Positions 17,926 through 26,669 are shown, numbered from the stretch's first letter. The stretch: 64,000 bases of DNA from Mycobacterium sp. Root265 (GCF_001428895.1 NZ_LMJA01000030.1:424902-488901); one strand, 5' to 3'. Notes: generated by a model from the letters alone, not told the origin. Numbers and translations: made by a program.

Positions 17926-20318
17926 GGTTCGACCTTAAGGTGCCCCGCGGGGTGCGCGCGCGATGACCCACCCGAATTCACCCAGGCCAGGAACTCGTCG
18001 GCGGAGATCACCGGCTTACCCAGCTCGTGGGCCTTGCGGGCCTTGCCCGACTGGGTGCCGGCCTCCGCGGTGACCAGCACCTCGCAGCGGGTCTTTGTCA
18101 CCGTCTTCACCGGCGCCAGCCCGGCCGCCTCGGCGAATCGCATCATCTGCTCACGTGACACCTCGCGTCCCGCGGTGTCCTGTGCGGTGCCGGTGAAACA
18201 GATGCGCGCTCCCGGCACCAGCACCGATCCGACATCGGTACCGGCCTGCGCGCATTCGACGGCGTCGTCCACGATCTCGATCTCGAGCAGTCGCTGCGCG
18301 GCACGCAACCGCGCCGCCACTTCTTCGGTGAGGCGGACCCGGCCCGCCGCCGCACGCAGCTGGTCGGCCACCGAATGCCGCGCCGCCGCGATCCACGGGG
18401 TGATCTCCAGGTCTTCGATGGGATGCCGTGCACCCAGCAGCGCGGGCCCGATCTGCCTGCTGACCGCCAGCAGCGCCGAGAGCGCGGGCAGTGCTGCGGC
18501 CGTCGGCGTCGGCACGGTGTGGCTGCGGGTGATCAGGTGCCCGGACAACGATTCCGGGGGATCGCCGAACGGTGACGAACCCGACGCGCTTGCCCCCGAT
18601 TGGGTGAACGCGGCCAGCGTCGTCGTCGCGTGGTCCAGCGCGGTGCCATCGGTGCGCCGAACCGCGGAGCGCGGCAGGTCGACACCGAGGGGCATCACCG
18701 TCACCTGGCCGAGGCGTTTGAGCTCGAAGTCGATCAGGCCCAGCGTCTCGTCGATGCCGGCGCCCACCGGCGTGCAGCCGGTCAGCATCGGGGCGATGAC
18801 ACCCCAGGCCTCGGCAAGCGTGGGGGCGAGCAGGATGTCGGACACGCCGATCCCGTACGCCGTCCGGGCGTCGGCAAGATCGCGCTGCGGATTGACCAGG
18901 GTGGTCACCGCCGTGCCGTCCTCGAAGGCGACCGCCAGCTCCACCGGTCGCGGCCGGGACATCCGGCCCTCGTCGCCGACCGTCGATATCGCGATCGCGC
19001 AGAACCGGTGCGCGCCACCTTCTCCGCCCGCACCCCGCAGGAAGCGCGCGATCCGGCGGTCGGTCTTCAGATCCTTGGGCAGCACCGGACGCTTGAGCAC
19101 CAGCCCGCTCATCGAGGTGCAGCGGCTGAGCGCGACGTAGAGCTGCCCGTAGGAGAACATGCCGCCGGTCAGATCGACGACCAGCCGGTCCAGCGTCTGG
19201 CCCTGGCTCTTGTGGATGGTGATCGCCCAGGCGAGCTTGAACGGCAGCTGGGTGAACGTGCCGCAGACCTCGTGGCGCAGCGAGCCGCCGTCCACGACCG
19301 GCCGGGTCGCCTCCCAGGTGTTGAGGCCGACCTCGGCGCGGCTGCCGTCGGTGAACTCGACGATGACGGCGGCCTCCTCGCCGGCCACCCGGGCGACCAC
19401 CTTGCCCAGCGTGCCGTTGACCCAGCGGTCCGACTGGTCGTTGTTGAGCATCATGATCTGGGCGCCGACCTTGAACCGCAGGGTCTCGTCGGCGGGCGGG
19501 TCGAACAGGCTCAGGTCACCGGTCTGGCGGGCGTGATGCACGATCTCCTCGCCGGCCAGCCGCTCCAGCTGCTGACGGTTGCGCGCGGTCACCAGCCGGT
19601 TCGTCGGGGCCAGCGTCAGCCAGAACTCGTCATCTGGTGGCACGAATTCGGGGTCGGTGCGTGCGTTGAGCTGCTCCTGGGCGTGCCCGAGCAGCAGGCC
19701 CTCGCGGATCTCGTTGAGGATCGCGGTCATCCGGTCATCGCCGAGCTGGCGGAACACGGTCGTCAACGCCACCATCGGGAACTCGTCGCGGCGGAAGGTG
19801 TCGGCGGAGAAGAAGTAGGGGGTGGGGTAGCGGTCGGTGAAGAACCCGGCCTCGGCCTCGGTGACGACCGGGGGCAATTGGTAGAGGTCACCGACCAGGA
19901 CTATCTGCACGCCGCCGAACGGGGCGCCCGGGTCGGGGCCGAACCGTTGCAATGCGGCGGCGATCTTGTCGAACAGGTCGGCGCGGACCATCGATGCCTC
20001 ATCGATGATGAGGGTGTCCAGTGCCTTGAGCGTGCGGGCGAACCGGCCGGGGTAGTAACGGCCGGTGCTGATGTCGGTGAGGCTGGTGGTGCTGTTGAAT
20101 CCGAACAGCCGGTGGATGGTGTAGCCCTCGACGTTGAGGGCCGCGATCCCGGTGGGTGCGACGACGACGCAGTTGCGATCGGTCTGGGCCATGAAGCGGC
20201 GGATCAGCGTCGACTTCCCGGTGCCCGCCTTGCCGGTGAGGAAAACGTGTCTGCCCTGGGCCAACAGGCCCATGGCATCGCGGAACTCGTCGGTCAGTAC
20301 GAACTCGCGGGCGGGCAC
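17922..20318 (-). CDS. Pif1-type helicase with exonuclease-like and BRCT domains
   Basis: This is a 798-residue protein from GTG 20318. The Pif1/RecD-type helicase region (1-430) has Walker A GKAGTGKS (29-36), Walker B IIDEAS (104-109), and late motifs AITIHKSQGQTLD and YVALSRCTS (394-402). Residues about 438-540 align by eye with DnaQ-type exonucleases (TLVNPQRDL, YGI, FELKRLG). The expected catalytic DxE and the later aspartate are missing, so this part looks inactive. A C-terminal BRCT domain (about 703-782) has ARICFTGTAQD and GKPVISADEFLAWV. It probably acts on DNA structures at replication or repair sites. The frame is open to 20573, but that extension is low-complexity. Confidence 0.88.
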   Translation of the reverse strand: MPAREFVLTDEFRDAMGLLAQGRHVFLTGKAGTGKSTLIRRFMAQTDRNCVVVAPTGIAALNVEGYTIHRLFGFNSTTSLTDISTGRYYPGRFARTLKALDTLIIDEASMVRADLFDKIAAALQRFGPDPGAPFGGVQIVLVGDLYQLPPVVTEAEAGFFTDRYPTPYFFSADTFRRDEFPMVALTTVFRQLGDDRMTAILNEIREGLLLGHAQEQLNARTDPEFVPPDDEFWLTLAPTNRLVTARNRQQLERLAGEEIVHHARQTGDLSLFDPPADETLRFKVGAQIMMLNNDQSDRWVNGTLGKVVARVAGEEAAVIVEFTDGSRAEVGLNTWEATRPVVDGGSLRHEVCGTFTQLPFKLAWAITIHKSQGQTLDRLVVDLTGGMFSYGQLYVALSRCTSMSGLVLKRPVLPKDLKTDRRIARFLRGAGGEGGAHRFCAIAISTVGDEGRMSRPRPVELAVAFEDGTAVTTLVNPQRDLADARTAYGIGVSDILLAPTLAEAWGVIAPMLTGCTPVGAGIDETLGLIDFELKRLGQVTVMPLGVDLPRSAVRRTDGTALDHATTTLAAFTQSGASASGSSPFGDPPESLSGHLITRSHTVPTPTAAALPALSALLAVSRQIGPALLGARHPIEDLEITPWIAAARHSVADQLRAAAGRVRLTEEVAARLRAAQRLLEIEIVDDAVECAQAGTDVGSVLVPGARICFTGTAQDTAGREVSREQMMRFAEAAGLAPVKTVTKTRCEVLVTAEAGTQSGKARKAHELGKPVISADEFLAWVNSGGSSRAHPAGHLKVEP

Positions 20319-20491
20319 GCGACGATGGTGCCAGACCGTCCCGCGCCGGTGTGTAACGCTTCGGCGTCCACAGCGATGAACCATGCGAGACAGCTGCTGG
20401 GCCAAACAGGCCGGTGTCGGGGGAGATGACTGCGGATCGCAGTAGTGGCTGAGAATTTGCCCTGCTCCGGAAATCGAGGAGTCGAAGCACA

Positions 20492-22261
20492 ATGGGTGCA
20501 GCGCGTGAGGAATTCCTGAGGCGAAGCATGGTGGCCGGTGTGGCCACGACCGTGGTGATGTCGCTGACCGCACTCACCGCCGGCGTGGCGCCGGCGGTCG
20601 CCGATCCGGAGATCGTCGCGACGACGACGGCGGAGGCTCCGCAGCAGTCGGGCGGCTCCGGTGGCGGCGAGGGACGCGGTGGTGGTCGCGGTGGCCAGCA
20701 GGAGTCGCCGTACGTCGAACCCGCCGTGACCCCGGAAGCGCCGGCGCAGACCCAGGCGCCCGTCGCCACGCAGGCACCGGCCACGCAGGCACCGGCCACG
20801 CAGGCACCCGCGGTCGCCCAGGAGCCGGTCGTCACACAGGCACCGGTCGGGGCGCCGCGCGTGACGGTCGCCCCCGAGACCGTGGCCCCCAAGCCCGAAC
20901 CCAAACCGGAACCCACGCCCGAGCCCAAGCCGCAGCCCGCCGTCGAGCAACCGACGACGACCAGCACCAAGCGGCCCAGCACGCAGGTGACCACCTCCCC
21001 GGCGGCACCGTCTGCAGAGCCCGAGCCGTCGACCACCGCCCCGTCGACGGGGACGTCCGAGCCCAAGCCGGTCGAGCAGGAGGCGCTGAACACCAGCCCG
21101 TCGGGCGCAGCGCCCCGGTCCGGTGAGGCGACGCCGAGCGACCGGCCCACGACCGAGAGCTCGGCAGCGGCCGAACCGTCGGAGACCGAAGCCTCCGCAA
21201 CGCAGGCCCCCGAAACCGAAGCCACCGAATCCGAAGCCATGGACACCGAATCGTCCGCGGCCGATGAACCCCAGGTCGAAAATGCCGCCAAGGTGATCGA
21301 GACGCTGAAGCCGGAGGTGCTCGACGCCCCGGTCGCGGACGTCCAGCTCGCCAGCAGCGCCAAGCCCGTCGAGGTGAACCCGGAGCCGGCCAAGCTCGAG
21401 GAGCTCGCGCAGCTGTCGTCGTTGGTCGGTGTCTCGAATGAGCGGGACCGCCTCGAGGAGGAGCGCCGCCAGCTGCGGGAGGACCAGCGCGAGTTGCGGG
21501 AGGACCAACGCGAACTGCGCGCCGAGCAGCGTGACTGGGACAACCGGGTGCGGCAGTGGAGCCCGGACTGGGTGCAGTACGACGAGTTCTACCGGCCGAT
21601 GATCGTGAACCCCTACCGCGATCCGGTGCGAATCGTCTACGAATACGAGAACCGGCCGCGGGTCGTGACGATCCCGCCGCTGCAGCGGATGGTCATGTAC
21701 GTCGCCGACCTCGCGGCCTACAGCTTCACCGCCGTCGTGCTCAACACCATCAACACCGTCGTGAGCACCGCGGTGGGGGTTGCGGTCGGAAGCTTCTTCG
21801 GTGGTGGCTTCATCCCGAACATCGCGAATATTGCGAACTTCACGCCGCCGCCTCCGCCGCCGCTGTTCCGCTACGACAATGTGCCGGTGCAGGTGCGCTA
21901 CTCGGACGCGGTGTACGAGCCCTTCCGGGTGCAGCGCATCGTCGATGTCGGTGACGACGCCCGCTACGGCGAGCGCCGGGTGCTGCTCGACGGTGTGACA
22001 CCGGCCTGGGGCGTCTGGAAGCAGAACGCCGTCGGCGAACGGCAATTCGAGGTGCACCGCACCCAGCAGTACCCGGGTCTGGACACCCCGCGCGAGGGCC
22101 CGCTGCCCGGGGACTACCGAATGACGCTCGCCTCCGACGAGGTGCCCGCGAGCACCGGCGGCGGCCAGACCACGTTGATCATCGCCGCGGTCGCCTGCGC
22201 GGTGCTCAGCCTGGGTGCCGTCGGGGCGGCCGCTCTGATGGGACGCCGCCGCCGGGTCTAG
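20492..22261 (+). CDS. Pro/Thr-rich secreted, membrane-anchored envelope protein
   Basis: This 589-residue protein is of no family I recognise. A signal peptide with twin arginine (RRS) ends near APAVADP (about 37). Residues 40-270 are a long Pro/Thr/Ala/Glu-rich disordered stretch, including QAPAT repeats. A charged coiled coil follows near 315-350 with a 7-residue repeat (RELREDQ). Then comes a folded region (VQYDEFYRPMIVNPYRDP), a hydrophobic segment (about 405-450), and a C-terminal membrane helix ending GRRRRV. The layout suggests a wall-spanning or surface stalk protein anchored by its C-terminus. It is divergent from the helicase gene, with 173 bases between them. Confidence 0.82.
   Translation: MGAAREEFLRRSMVAGVATTVVMSLTALTAGVAPAVADPEIVATTTAEAPQQSGGSGGGEGRGGGRGGQQESPYVEPAVTPEAPAQTQAPVATQAPATQAPATQAPAVAQEPVVTQAPVGAPRVTVAPETVAPKPEPKPEPTPEPKPQPAVEQPTTTSTKRPSTQVTTSPAAPSAEPEPSTTAPSTGTSEPKPVEQEALNTSPSGAAPRSGEATPSDRPTTESSAAAEPSETEASATQAPETEATESEAMDTESSAADEPQVENAAKVIETLKPEVLDAPVADVQLASSAKPVEVNPEPAKLEELAQLSSLVGVSNERDRLEEERRQLREDQRELREDQRELRAEQRDWDNRVRQWSPDWVQYDEFYRPMIVNPYRDPVRIVYEYENRPRVVTIPPLQRMVMYVADLAAYSFTAVVLNTINTVVSTAVGVAVGSFFGGGFIPNIANIANFTPPPPPPLFRYDNVPVQVRYSDAVYEPFRVQRIVDVGDDARYGERRVLLDGVTPAWGVWKQNAVGERQFEVHRTQQYPGLDTPREGPLPGDYRMTLASDEVPASTGGGQTTLIIAAVACAVLSLGAVGAAALMGRRRRV
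20765..20809 (+). repeat. 15-base tandem repeat inside the envelope protein gene
   Basis: Three tandem copies of GCCACGCAGGCACCG, the last with one terminal change. They encode QAPAT units in the disordered region. In-frame 15-base units can vary in number between strains by slippage. Confidence 0.85.
21467..21529 (+). repeat. 21-base (heptad) tandem repeat encoding a coiled coil
   Basis: Three 21-base units encode RQLREDQ, RELREDQ and RELRAEQ, that is, one coiled-coil heptad per unit, within the envelope protein gene. The units differ mostly at synonymous positions, which suggests an old duplication kept for protein structure. Confidence 0.8.
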
Positions 22262-22265
22262 CGAG

Positions 22266-22688
22266 TCACGCGTGCACGTTGCGCAGGCCGACGGCACCGC
22301 GCAGGCCCGAGCAGTTCACGCACCCGACGCAGCCGACACAGTCGGTGCACGCCACGCACCCGATGCAGGCCCGGCATTTCTGGCAGGCCACGCATCCGAT
22401 GCAGGCCACGCATCCGACCAGCGCGGCGCACAGCACCAGGAACGCGCTGCCCACCACGGCGAACCCGCCGGCCACCCCGGCACTGCCACCGGTACCGATC
22501 GACCCGGCGACGCCGGCGCTCTGCACGGTGGCAATGGACCCGGCCACCCCGGCGCTGCCGACGGTTCCGATCGAACCCGCCACCGCGGCGCTGCCGACGG
22601 TGCCGATGGAACCCTGGACCGCGATGCTGCCCACGGTCGCGACCGAGTCGGTGCCGACCGGGTCTGTCTCGGAGAGGATCTCGTTCAT
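22266..22688 (-). CDS. Membrane protein with 12-residue repeats and CxxC array
   Basis: This 140-residue protein of unknown function is built from two repeat systems. Residues 18-77 form five near-identical 12-residue units of the type TVGSAGVAGSIG. A hydrophobic segment (about 72-92) follows. Then cysteine occurs at every third position from 93 to 126 (12 cysteines: 93, 96, 99 ... 126), with one more at 87. The tail is SGLRGAVGLRNVHA. The ATG overlaps the TGA of the upstream SDR gene (TGATG), so the two are translationally coupled. The cysteine array could bind metal or form a disulfide-linked or lipidated surface. No family is assigned. Confidence 0.8.
   Translation of the reverse strand: MNEILSETDPVGTDSVATVGSIAVQGSIGTVGSAAVAGSIGTVGSAGVAGSIATVQSAGVAGSIGTGGSAGVAGGFAVVGSAFLVLCAALVGCVACIGCVACQKCRACIGCVACTDCVGCVGCVNCSGLRGAVGLRNVHA
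22311..22412 (-). repeat. Cysteine-triplet (CxxC) coding repeat
   Basis: Codons 93-126 of the membrane protein place TGC every ninth base across 102 bases. Longer DNA-level duplications such as GCATCGG/CGTGGCC blocks are included. This gives the perfect C-x-x-C periodicity of the protein. Confidence 0.8.
22458..22637 (-). repeat. 36-base tandem coding repeat, five units
   Basis: Codons 18-77 form five 36-base units, each encoding a 12-residue Gly/Ser/Ala/Val-rich unit that itself divides into two related hexapeptides. Copy number could vary between strains. Confidence 0.75.
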
Positions 22689-23428
22689 CAGTCGGCGCCC
22701 TTTCCGTTGTCGACGCGGTACACCGCGCCGTGGATCGCGGCTGCGTCATCGCTGGCCAGGAAAGCGATGGTCTTCGCGACATCGACCGGGTCCATCATTC
22801 CGCGCGGCGCGGCGATCCGCATGATCAGGTCCCAGTCGGCGTCCTCCGGCGCGGCGAACTCGGTGACCTGAGCGGTCAGCATCCCGCCCGGACACACCGC
22901 GTTGACCCGCAGCGTCTCCTTGGTGAACTCGACGGCCATCGCGCGGGTCAGCCCGATCAGTCCGTGTTTGGCGGCGCAGTAGCCGGCCGAATACACCTCG
23001 CCCTCCACTCCGGCCACCGAGGACACGTTGACGATGTTGCCGCCGGACTCCAGCAGATGCGGCAGCGCGGCCCGGCTCAGATAGAACGGCCCGTTGAGGT
23101 TGACCGCCAGATCGAGATCCCACTCGGCGTCGGTCACCGACGCGGTGCGCCGCATCTGGTGGAAGCCCGCCACATTGGCCAGCACATCGATGCGCCCGAA
23201 CGCCGCGACACAGTCGGCCACGGCCTGCCGGCACGCATCGGCGGTGCCGATGTCATAGGACCCGAACCGGCCGCCCGGTACGTCGGCGAACACCTCGGCC
23301 ATCCGGTCGCTGTCGCGGGCCACGCCGTAGACCGTTGCGCCGCGTTCGGCGAACAGCGTGGCCGTCGCCGCCCCGAGCCCCGCTGACGCGCCCGTCACCA
23401 ATGCCACTTTTCCGTCCAATGAGGTCAT
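22688..23428 (-). CDS. SDR family NAD(P)-dependent oxidoreductase
   Basis: This 246-residue classical short-chain dehydrogenase has the cofactor motif TGASAGLG (12-19) and NVAG (85-88). The catalytic residues are Ser137, Tyr150 and Lys154 (YCAAK), and PGG follows the active site. The C-terminus ends VYRVDNGKGAD rather than the usual VDGG-type ending. The ATG at 23428 gives the usual family N-terminus. The stop overlaps the ATG of the CxxC-repeat membrane protein (TGATG). The substrate is unknown. The coupling suggests a redox step connected with the cysteine-rich partner, which is inference only. Confidence 0.88.
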   Translation of the reverse strand: MTSLDGKVALVTGASAGLGAATATLFAERGATVYGVARDSDRMAEVFADVPGGRFGSYDIGTADACRQAVADCVAAFGRIDVLANVAGFHQMRRTASVTDAEWDLDLAVNLNGPFYLSRAALPHLLESGGNIVNVSSVAGVEGEVYSAGYCAAKHGLIGLTRAMAVEFTKETLRVNAVCPGGMLTAQVTEFAAPEDADWDLIMRIAAPRGMMDPVDVAKTIAFLASDDAAAIHGAVYRVDNGKGAD

Positions 23429-23493
23429 GTTCGTGACTCTCTCACGGGGGCAAACCGCGGACGTGCCAGACGCGTCCTGCAATACTGCGAGGC

Positions 23494-24027
23494 GTGAACA
23501 TACTTCGCGGGTTGTTCAGTGTCGTGCTGCTCGCCCTCGGCATGGTCGGGTTTGCCGCACCGGCCCAGGCGAACCCGCAGCAGGTGCTGGAGGGCAACTA
23601 CACCTTCCACCAGGACGGACTGCCCACCGCCGTGTGGTCGATCTACCCGGTCTGCGTGCCCGTGGTGGGCGACCTGCGTGCCGAGATCCGCGACCCGGTC
23701 GCCTGCATCCTGCACGTCAGCTCCACCCCGACGGCGGTGGCCAAGGGCGGTGACGCCAAGCTCACCGGCGGACTGTGGACCTACAACGTGAACACCATGG
23801 ACGGCTTGACCTGCCCGGACGGCGGCACGGCTCCGCTCTACGAGACGTTCAAGTTCGACACCATCACCATGACCGGCACCCGCACCATGTCGCACAACCA
23901 GGTGTGCGGGCTGCCGGCGACGCTGGACACCAAGCCGTTCTCCATCAGCTTCCGCGACCCGTTGCCCATCCCGGTCAACAAGTACCCGCTGGTCTGCGAG
24001 CCCGGCGGCCTGAAGCGCTGCTGGTAG
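23494..24027 (+). CDS. Secreted protein, mycobacterial type, unknown function
   Basis: This 177-residue protein starts at GTG. The signal peptide is LRGLFSVVLLALGMVGFAA, with likely cleavage after AQA (APAQA-NP). The mature part is predicted mostly beta and contains six cysteines, in YPVC, VACI, LTCP, QVCG, LVCE and the last KRCW. They could form three disulfides outside the membrane. No catalytic motif is seen. It lies 65 bases from the divergent SDR start and 27 bases before the next gene, with which it may be co-transcribed. Confidence 0.8.
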   Translation: MNILRGLFSVVLLALGMVGFAAPAQANPQQVLEGNYTFHQDGLPTAVWSIYPVCVPVVGDLRAEIRDPVACILHVSSTPTAVAKGGDAKLTGGLWTYNVNTMDGLTCPDGGTAPLYETFKFDTITMTGTRTMSHNQVCGLPATLDTKPFSISFRDPLPIPVNKYPLVCEPGGLKRCW

Positions 24028-24054
24028 CACGCCCGTTTCCGGGAAAGGAAGTAC

Positions 24055-25128
24055 GTGACCAAACGCGTCGTGGTGTGGGGCACAGGTTTCGTCGGGACGA
24101 TGGTGATCGCCGAGATCGTCAAACACCCGAACTTCGAACTCGTCGGCGTGGGGGTGAGCAACCCCGACAAGGTGGGCCGCGATGTCGGTGAGATCTGTTC
24201 TCTGGGTGCGCCGTTGGGGCTGACGGCCACCGATGACATCGACGCGCTGATCGCCCTGAAACCCGACGCGCTGGTGCACTACGGGCCGACGGCCGCCCAG
24301 GCCGACGCCAACATCGAACTGATCACCCGCTTCCTGCGGGCCGGTATCGATGTCAGCTCGACGGCGATGACACCGTGGGTGTGGCCGAAGATGCACCTGA
24401 ATCCGCCGACCTGGATCCAGCCGGTCACCGACGCCTGCGAGGCCGGGGGAGCGTCCTGCTTCACCACCGGTATCGATCCCGGGTTCGCCAACGATCTGTT
24501 CCCGCTGACGCTGATGGGCCTGTGCTCCGAGGTGAAGACGGTGCGGGCGTCCGAGCTGCTCGACTACACCAATTACACCGGCGATTACGAGTTCGAGATG
24601 GGCATCGGCCGCCCACCCGAATACCGGCCGCTGCTGGAAAGTCCGGAAATCCTGATCATGGCCTGGGGCGCCACCGTCCCGATGATCGCGCACGCGGCCG
24701 GTATCACGCTCGACGAAATCACCACCAGCTGGGAGAAGTGGGTGACCCCGGAGGACCGCAAGTCCGCCAAGGGGGTCATCGAGGCGGGAAAGGTCGCCGC
24801 GGTCCGGTTCACCATCAACGGCCGGTGGGGCGGCGAGACCCGCATCCAGCTCGAGCATGTCAACCGGATCGGTCTCGACGCCGCCCCGGACTGGCCGACC
24901 GGCAATGACAACGACGTGTATCGCGTCGATATCGAAGGCACGCCCAGCATCTCGCAGGAGACCGCGTTCCGGTTCACCGACGGTTCCGGACGTGACGCCG
25001 CCGCCGCGGGCTGTCTGGCGACCGGATTGCGTGCGCTCAATGCGGTGCCCGCCGTGAACGATCTGCCGCCGGGCTGGGTGACGGCACTGGATCTGCCGCT
25101 CATCCCGGGTGCCGGCACGATTCGCTGA
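24055..25128 (+). CDS. DapB-like NAD(P)-dependent reductase
   Basis: This 357-residue protein has an N-terminal Rossmann fold (KRVVVWGTGFVGTMVIAEI) of the dihydrodipicolinate-reductase N-terminal type. It matches the broader family annotated as NAD(P)H-dependent amine dehydrogenase-like or DapB-like in mycobacteria. The C-terminal half (NYTGDYEFEMGIG, TSWEKWVTPEDRK, TINGRWGGETRIQLEH) is typical of that family, not of true DapB. The start is GTG. Its TGA overlaps the ATG of the next ThDP enzyme (TGATG), so the two are coupled. The substrate is unknown, possibly an aldehyde or keto product of the partner. Confidence 0.85.
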   Translation: MTKRVVVWGTGFVGTMVIAEIVKHPNFELVGVGVSNPDKVGRDVGEICSLGAPLGLTATDDIDALIALKPDALVHYGPTAAQADANIELITRFLRAGIDVSSTAMTPWVWPKMHLNPPTWIQPVTDACEAGGASCFTTGIDPGFANDLFPLTLMGLCSEVKTVRASELLDYTNYTGDYEFEMGIGRPPEYRPLLESPEILIMAWGATVPMIAHAAGITLDEITTSWEKWVTPEDRKSAKGVIEAGKVAAVRFTINGRWGGETRIQLEHVNRIGLDAAPDWPTGNDNDVYRVDIEGTPSISQETAFRFTDGSGRDAAAAGCLATGLRALNAVPAVNDLPPGWVTALDLPLIPGAGTIR

Positions 25129-26669
25129 TGACCACCGGCGCCGATACCGTCCTGCAGCGGCTCCTGGCGGGTGGCGTGTCGGTGTGCTTCGCCAACCCCG
25201 GCACGTCAGAGATGCATTTCGTTGCGGCACTTGATGACAGCCCGCAGATGCGCGCGGTGCTGTGCCCGTTCGAAGGGGTCGCCACCGGTGCGGCAGATGG
25301 TTATGCCCGCATCGCCGGCCGGCCCGCGGCCACCCTGCTGCACCTGGGTCCGGGACTGGCCAACGGGCTGGCGAACCTGCACAACGCCCGGCGCGCACAC
25401 ACCCCGGTGGTGAATGTGGTCGGTGACCACGCCACCCATCACGTCGAGTTCGACGCCCCGCTGGAATCCGATATCGAGGCGCTGGCCGGTTGGCCGGAAG
25501 GCCTGGTCTACCGGCCGCATTCGGCCACCGGGCTGGCTGCGTCCGTCGACGCGGCGATCGCCGGCGCGGTGGGTCCGCCGGGCCGGGTCGCGACGGTGAT
25601 CCTGCCCGCCGACTACTCCTGGGGGCCCGCGGAACCGGGCGCGCCGTTGTCCGACCCGGCACCGGCCGATGCCGGTCCCGGTGGAATCGGCGTGCCGGCG
25701 GCAGCCGAGATGCTGCGCGAGTACGGAGCGAATACCGTTGTGCTGCTAGGTGGTTTGGCCACCACCGCCGAGGGCCTGACGGCCGCGGCCCGGGTCGCCG
25801 CCGCAACCGGGGCCCGGCCGCTGGTGGAGACCTTCCCGGCCCGGCTCGCGCGCGGACACGGGATCCCCGCCATCGAGCGGCTGGCATATCTGGCCGAGCA
25901 GGCCGAACAACAACTCACCGGCGCGACCCAACTCATCCTGGTCGGTACCCGCGCCCCGGTGGCGTTCTTCGCCTACCCGGGCCGGGCCAGCGGCCTGGTG
26001 CCCACCGGCGCACAGGTGCACACACTGGACCCCGCCGATCTCGGCGCGCTCGTCGCGCACCTCGGTGCGCCTGCGCTGCCGGCCTCCGAAGCGGTGCCGC
26101 CGGCGCTGCCGAAAGGCCCTCTCACCGTGGCGAACTGGGCCGAGGTGATCGGTGCTCTGCTGCCGGAGAACGCCATCATCTCCGATGAGGCCAACACCAG
26201 CGGTGTGCTGCTGCCGGCCGCGACCGCCGCGTCGCCCGCCCACGATCTGTTGACGCTGACCGGCGGTGCGATCGGGCAGGGTCTGCCGGTGGCCGTCGGT
26301 GCGGCGGTGGCCGCCCCGGACCGGCCGGTCATCGCGCTGCAGGCCGACGGCAGTGCGCTGTACACGATCTCGGCGTTGTGGACCATGGCGCGCGAACAAC
26401 TCGACATCACCGTCGTCATCCTCAACAACCACGCCTACGCGATTCTGCAGCTGGAACTCGCTCGCGTCGGTGCTCTCAGTACCGGCGAGAAAGCCCGGTC
26501 CCTGCTGGATTTGAGCCGGCCCGATATCGACTTCGTCGCCATCGCCACCGGATTCGGGGTGCCCGCCACCCGGGCCACGACCGCCGAGGAACTCGCCGAG
26601 CAGTTCGGTGCGGCACTGGCCCAGCCGGGCCCGCACCTGATCGACGCCGCCGTTCCCGCCTGGGGCTAG
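25128..26669 (+). CDS. ThDP-dependent decarboxylase/acetolactate synthase-like enzyme
   Basis: This 513-residue protein has the three-domain ThDP architecture. The Pyr domain has the catalytic glutamate in CPFEGVATGAADGYAR (Glu49). The central domain follows, and the PP domain has the cofactor motif ADGSALYT...ILNN (about 404-434). The length and sequence fit benzoylformate-decarboxylase/IlvG-like enzymes rather than the 580+ residue acetolactate synthase catalytic subunits. It probably decarboxylates a 2-keto acid. It is translationally coupled to the upstream reductase, which could reduce the resulting aldehyde or carboligation product. It overlaps the convergent methyltransferase gene by 4 bases. 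Confidence 0.88.
   Translation: MTTGADTVLQRLLAGGVSVCFANPGTSEMHFVAALDDSPQMRAVLCPFEGVATGAADGYARIAGRPAATLLHLGPGLANGLANLHNARRAHTPVVNVVGDHATHHVEFDAPLESDIEALAGWPEGLVYRPHSATGLAASVDAAIAGAVGPPGRVATVILPADYSWGPAEPGAPLSDPAPADAGPGGIGVPAAAEMLREYGANTVVLLGGLATTAEGLTAAARVAAATGARPLVETFPARLARGHGIPAIERLAYLAEQAEQQLTGATQLILVGTRAPVAFFAYPGRASGLVPTGAQVHTLDPADLGALVAHLGAPALPASEAVPPALPKGPLTVANWAEVIGALLPENAIISDEANTSGVLLPAATAASPAHDLLTLTGGAIGQGLPVAVGAAVAAPDRPVIALQADGSALYTISALWTMAREQLDITVVILNNHAYAILQLELARVGALSTGEKARSLLDLSRPDIDFVAIATGFGVPATRATTAEELAEQFGAALAQPGPHLIDAAVPAWG

Noticed and set aside
20319-20573. N-terminal extension of the helicase to 20573
   Set aside because: The added 85 residues are low-complexity and would overlap the promoter region and start of the divergent envelope gene. 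GTG 20318 gives a normal helicase start.
20765-20809. Tandem 15-base repeats as a possible CRISPR array
   Set aside because: The units are contiguous without spacers, in frame, and code for QAPAT repeats.
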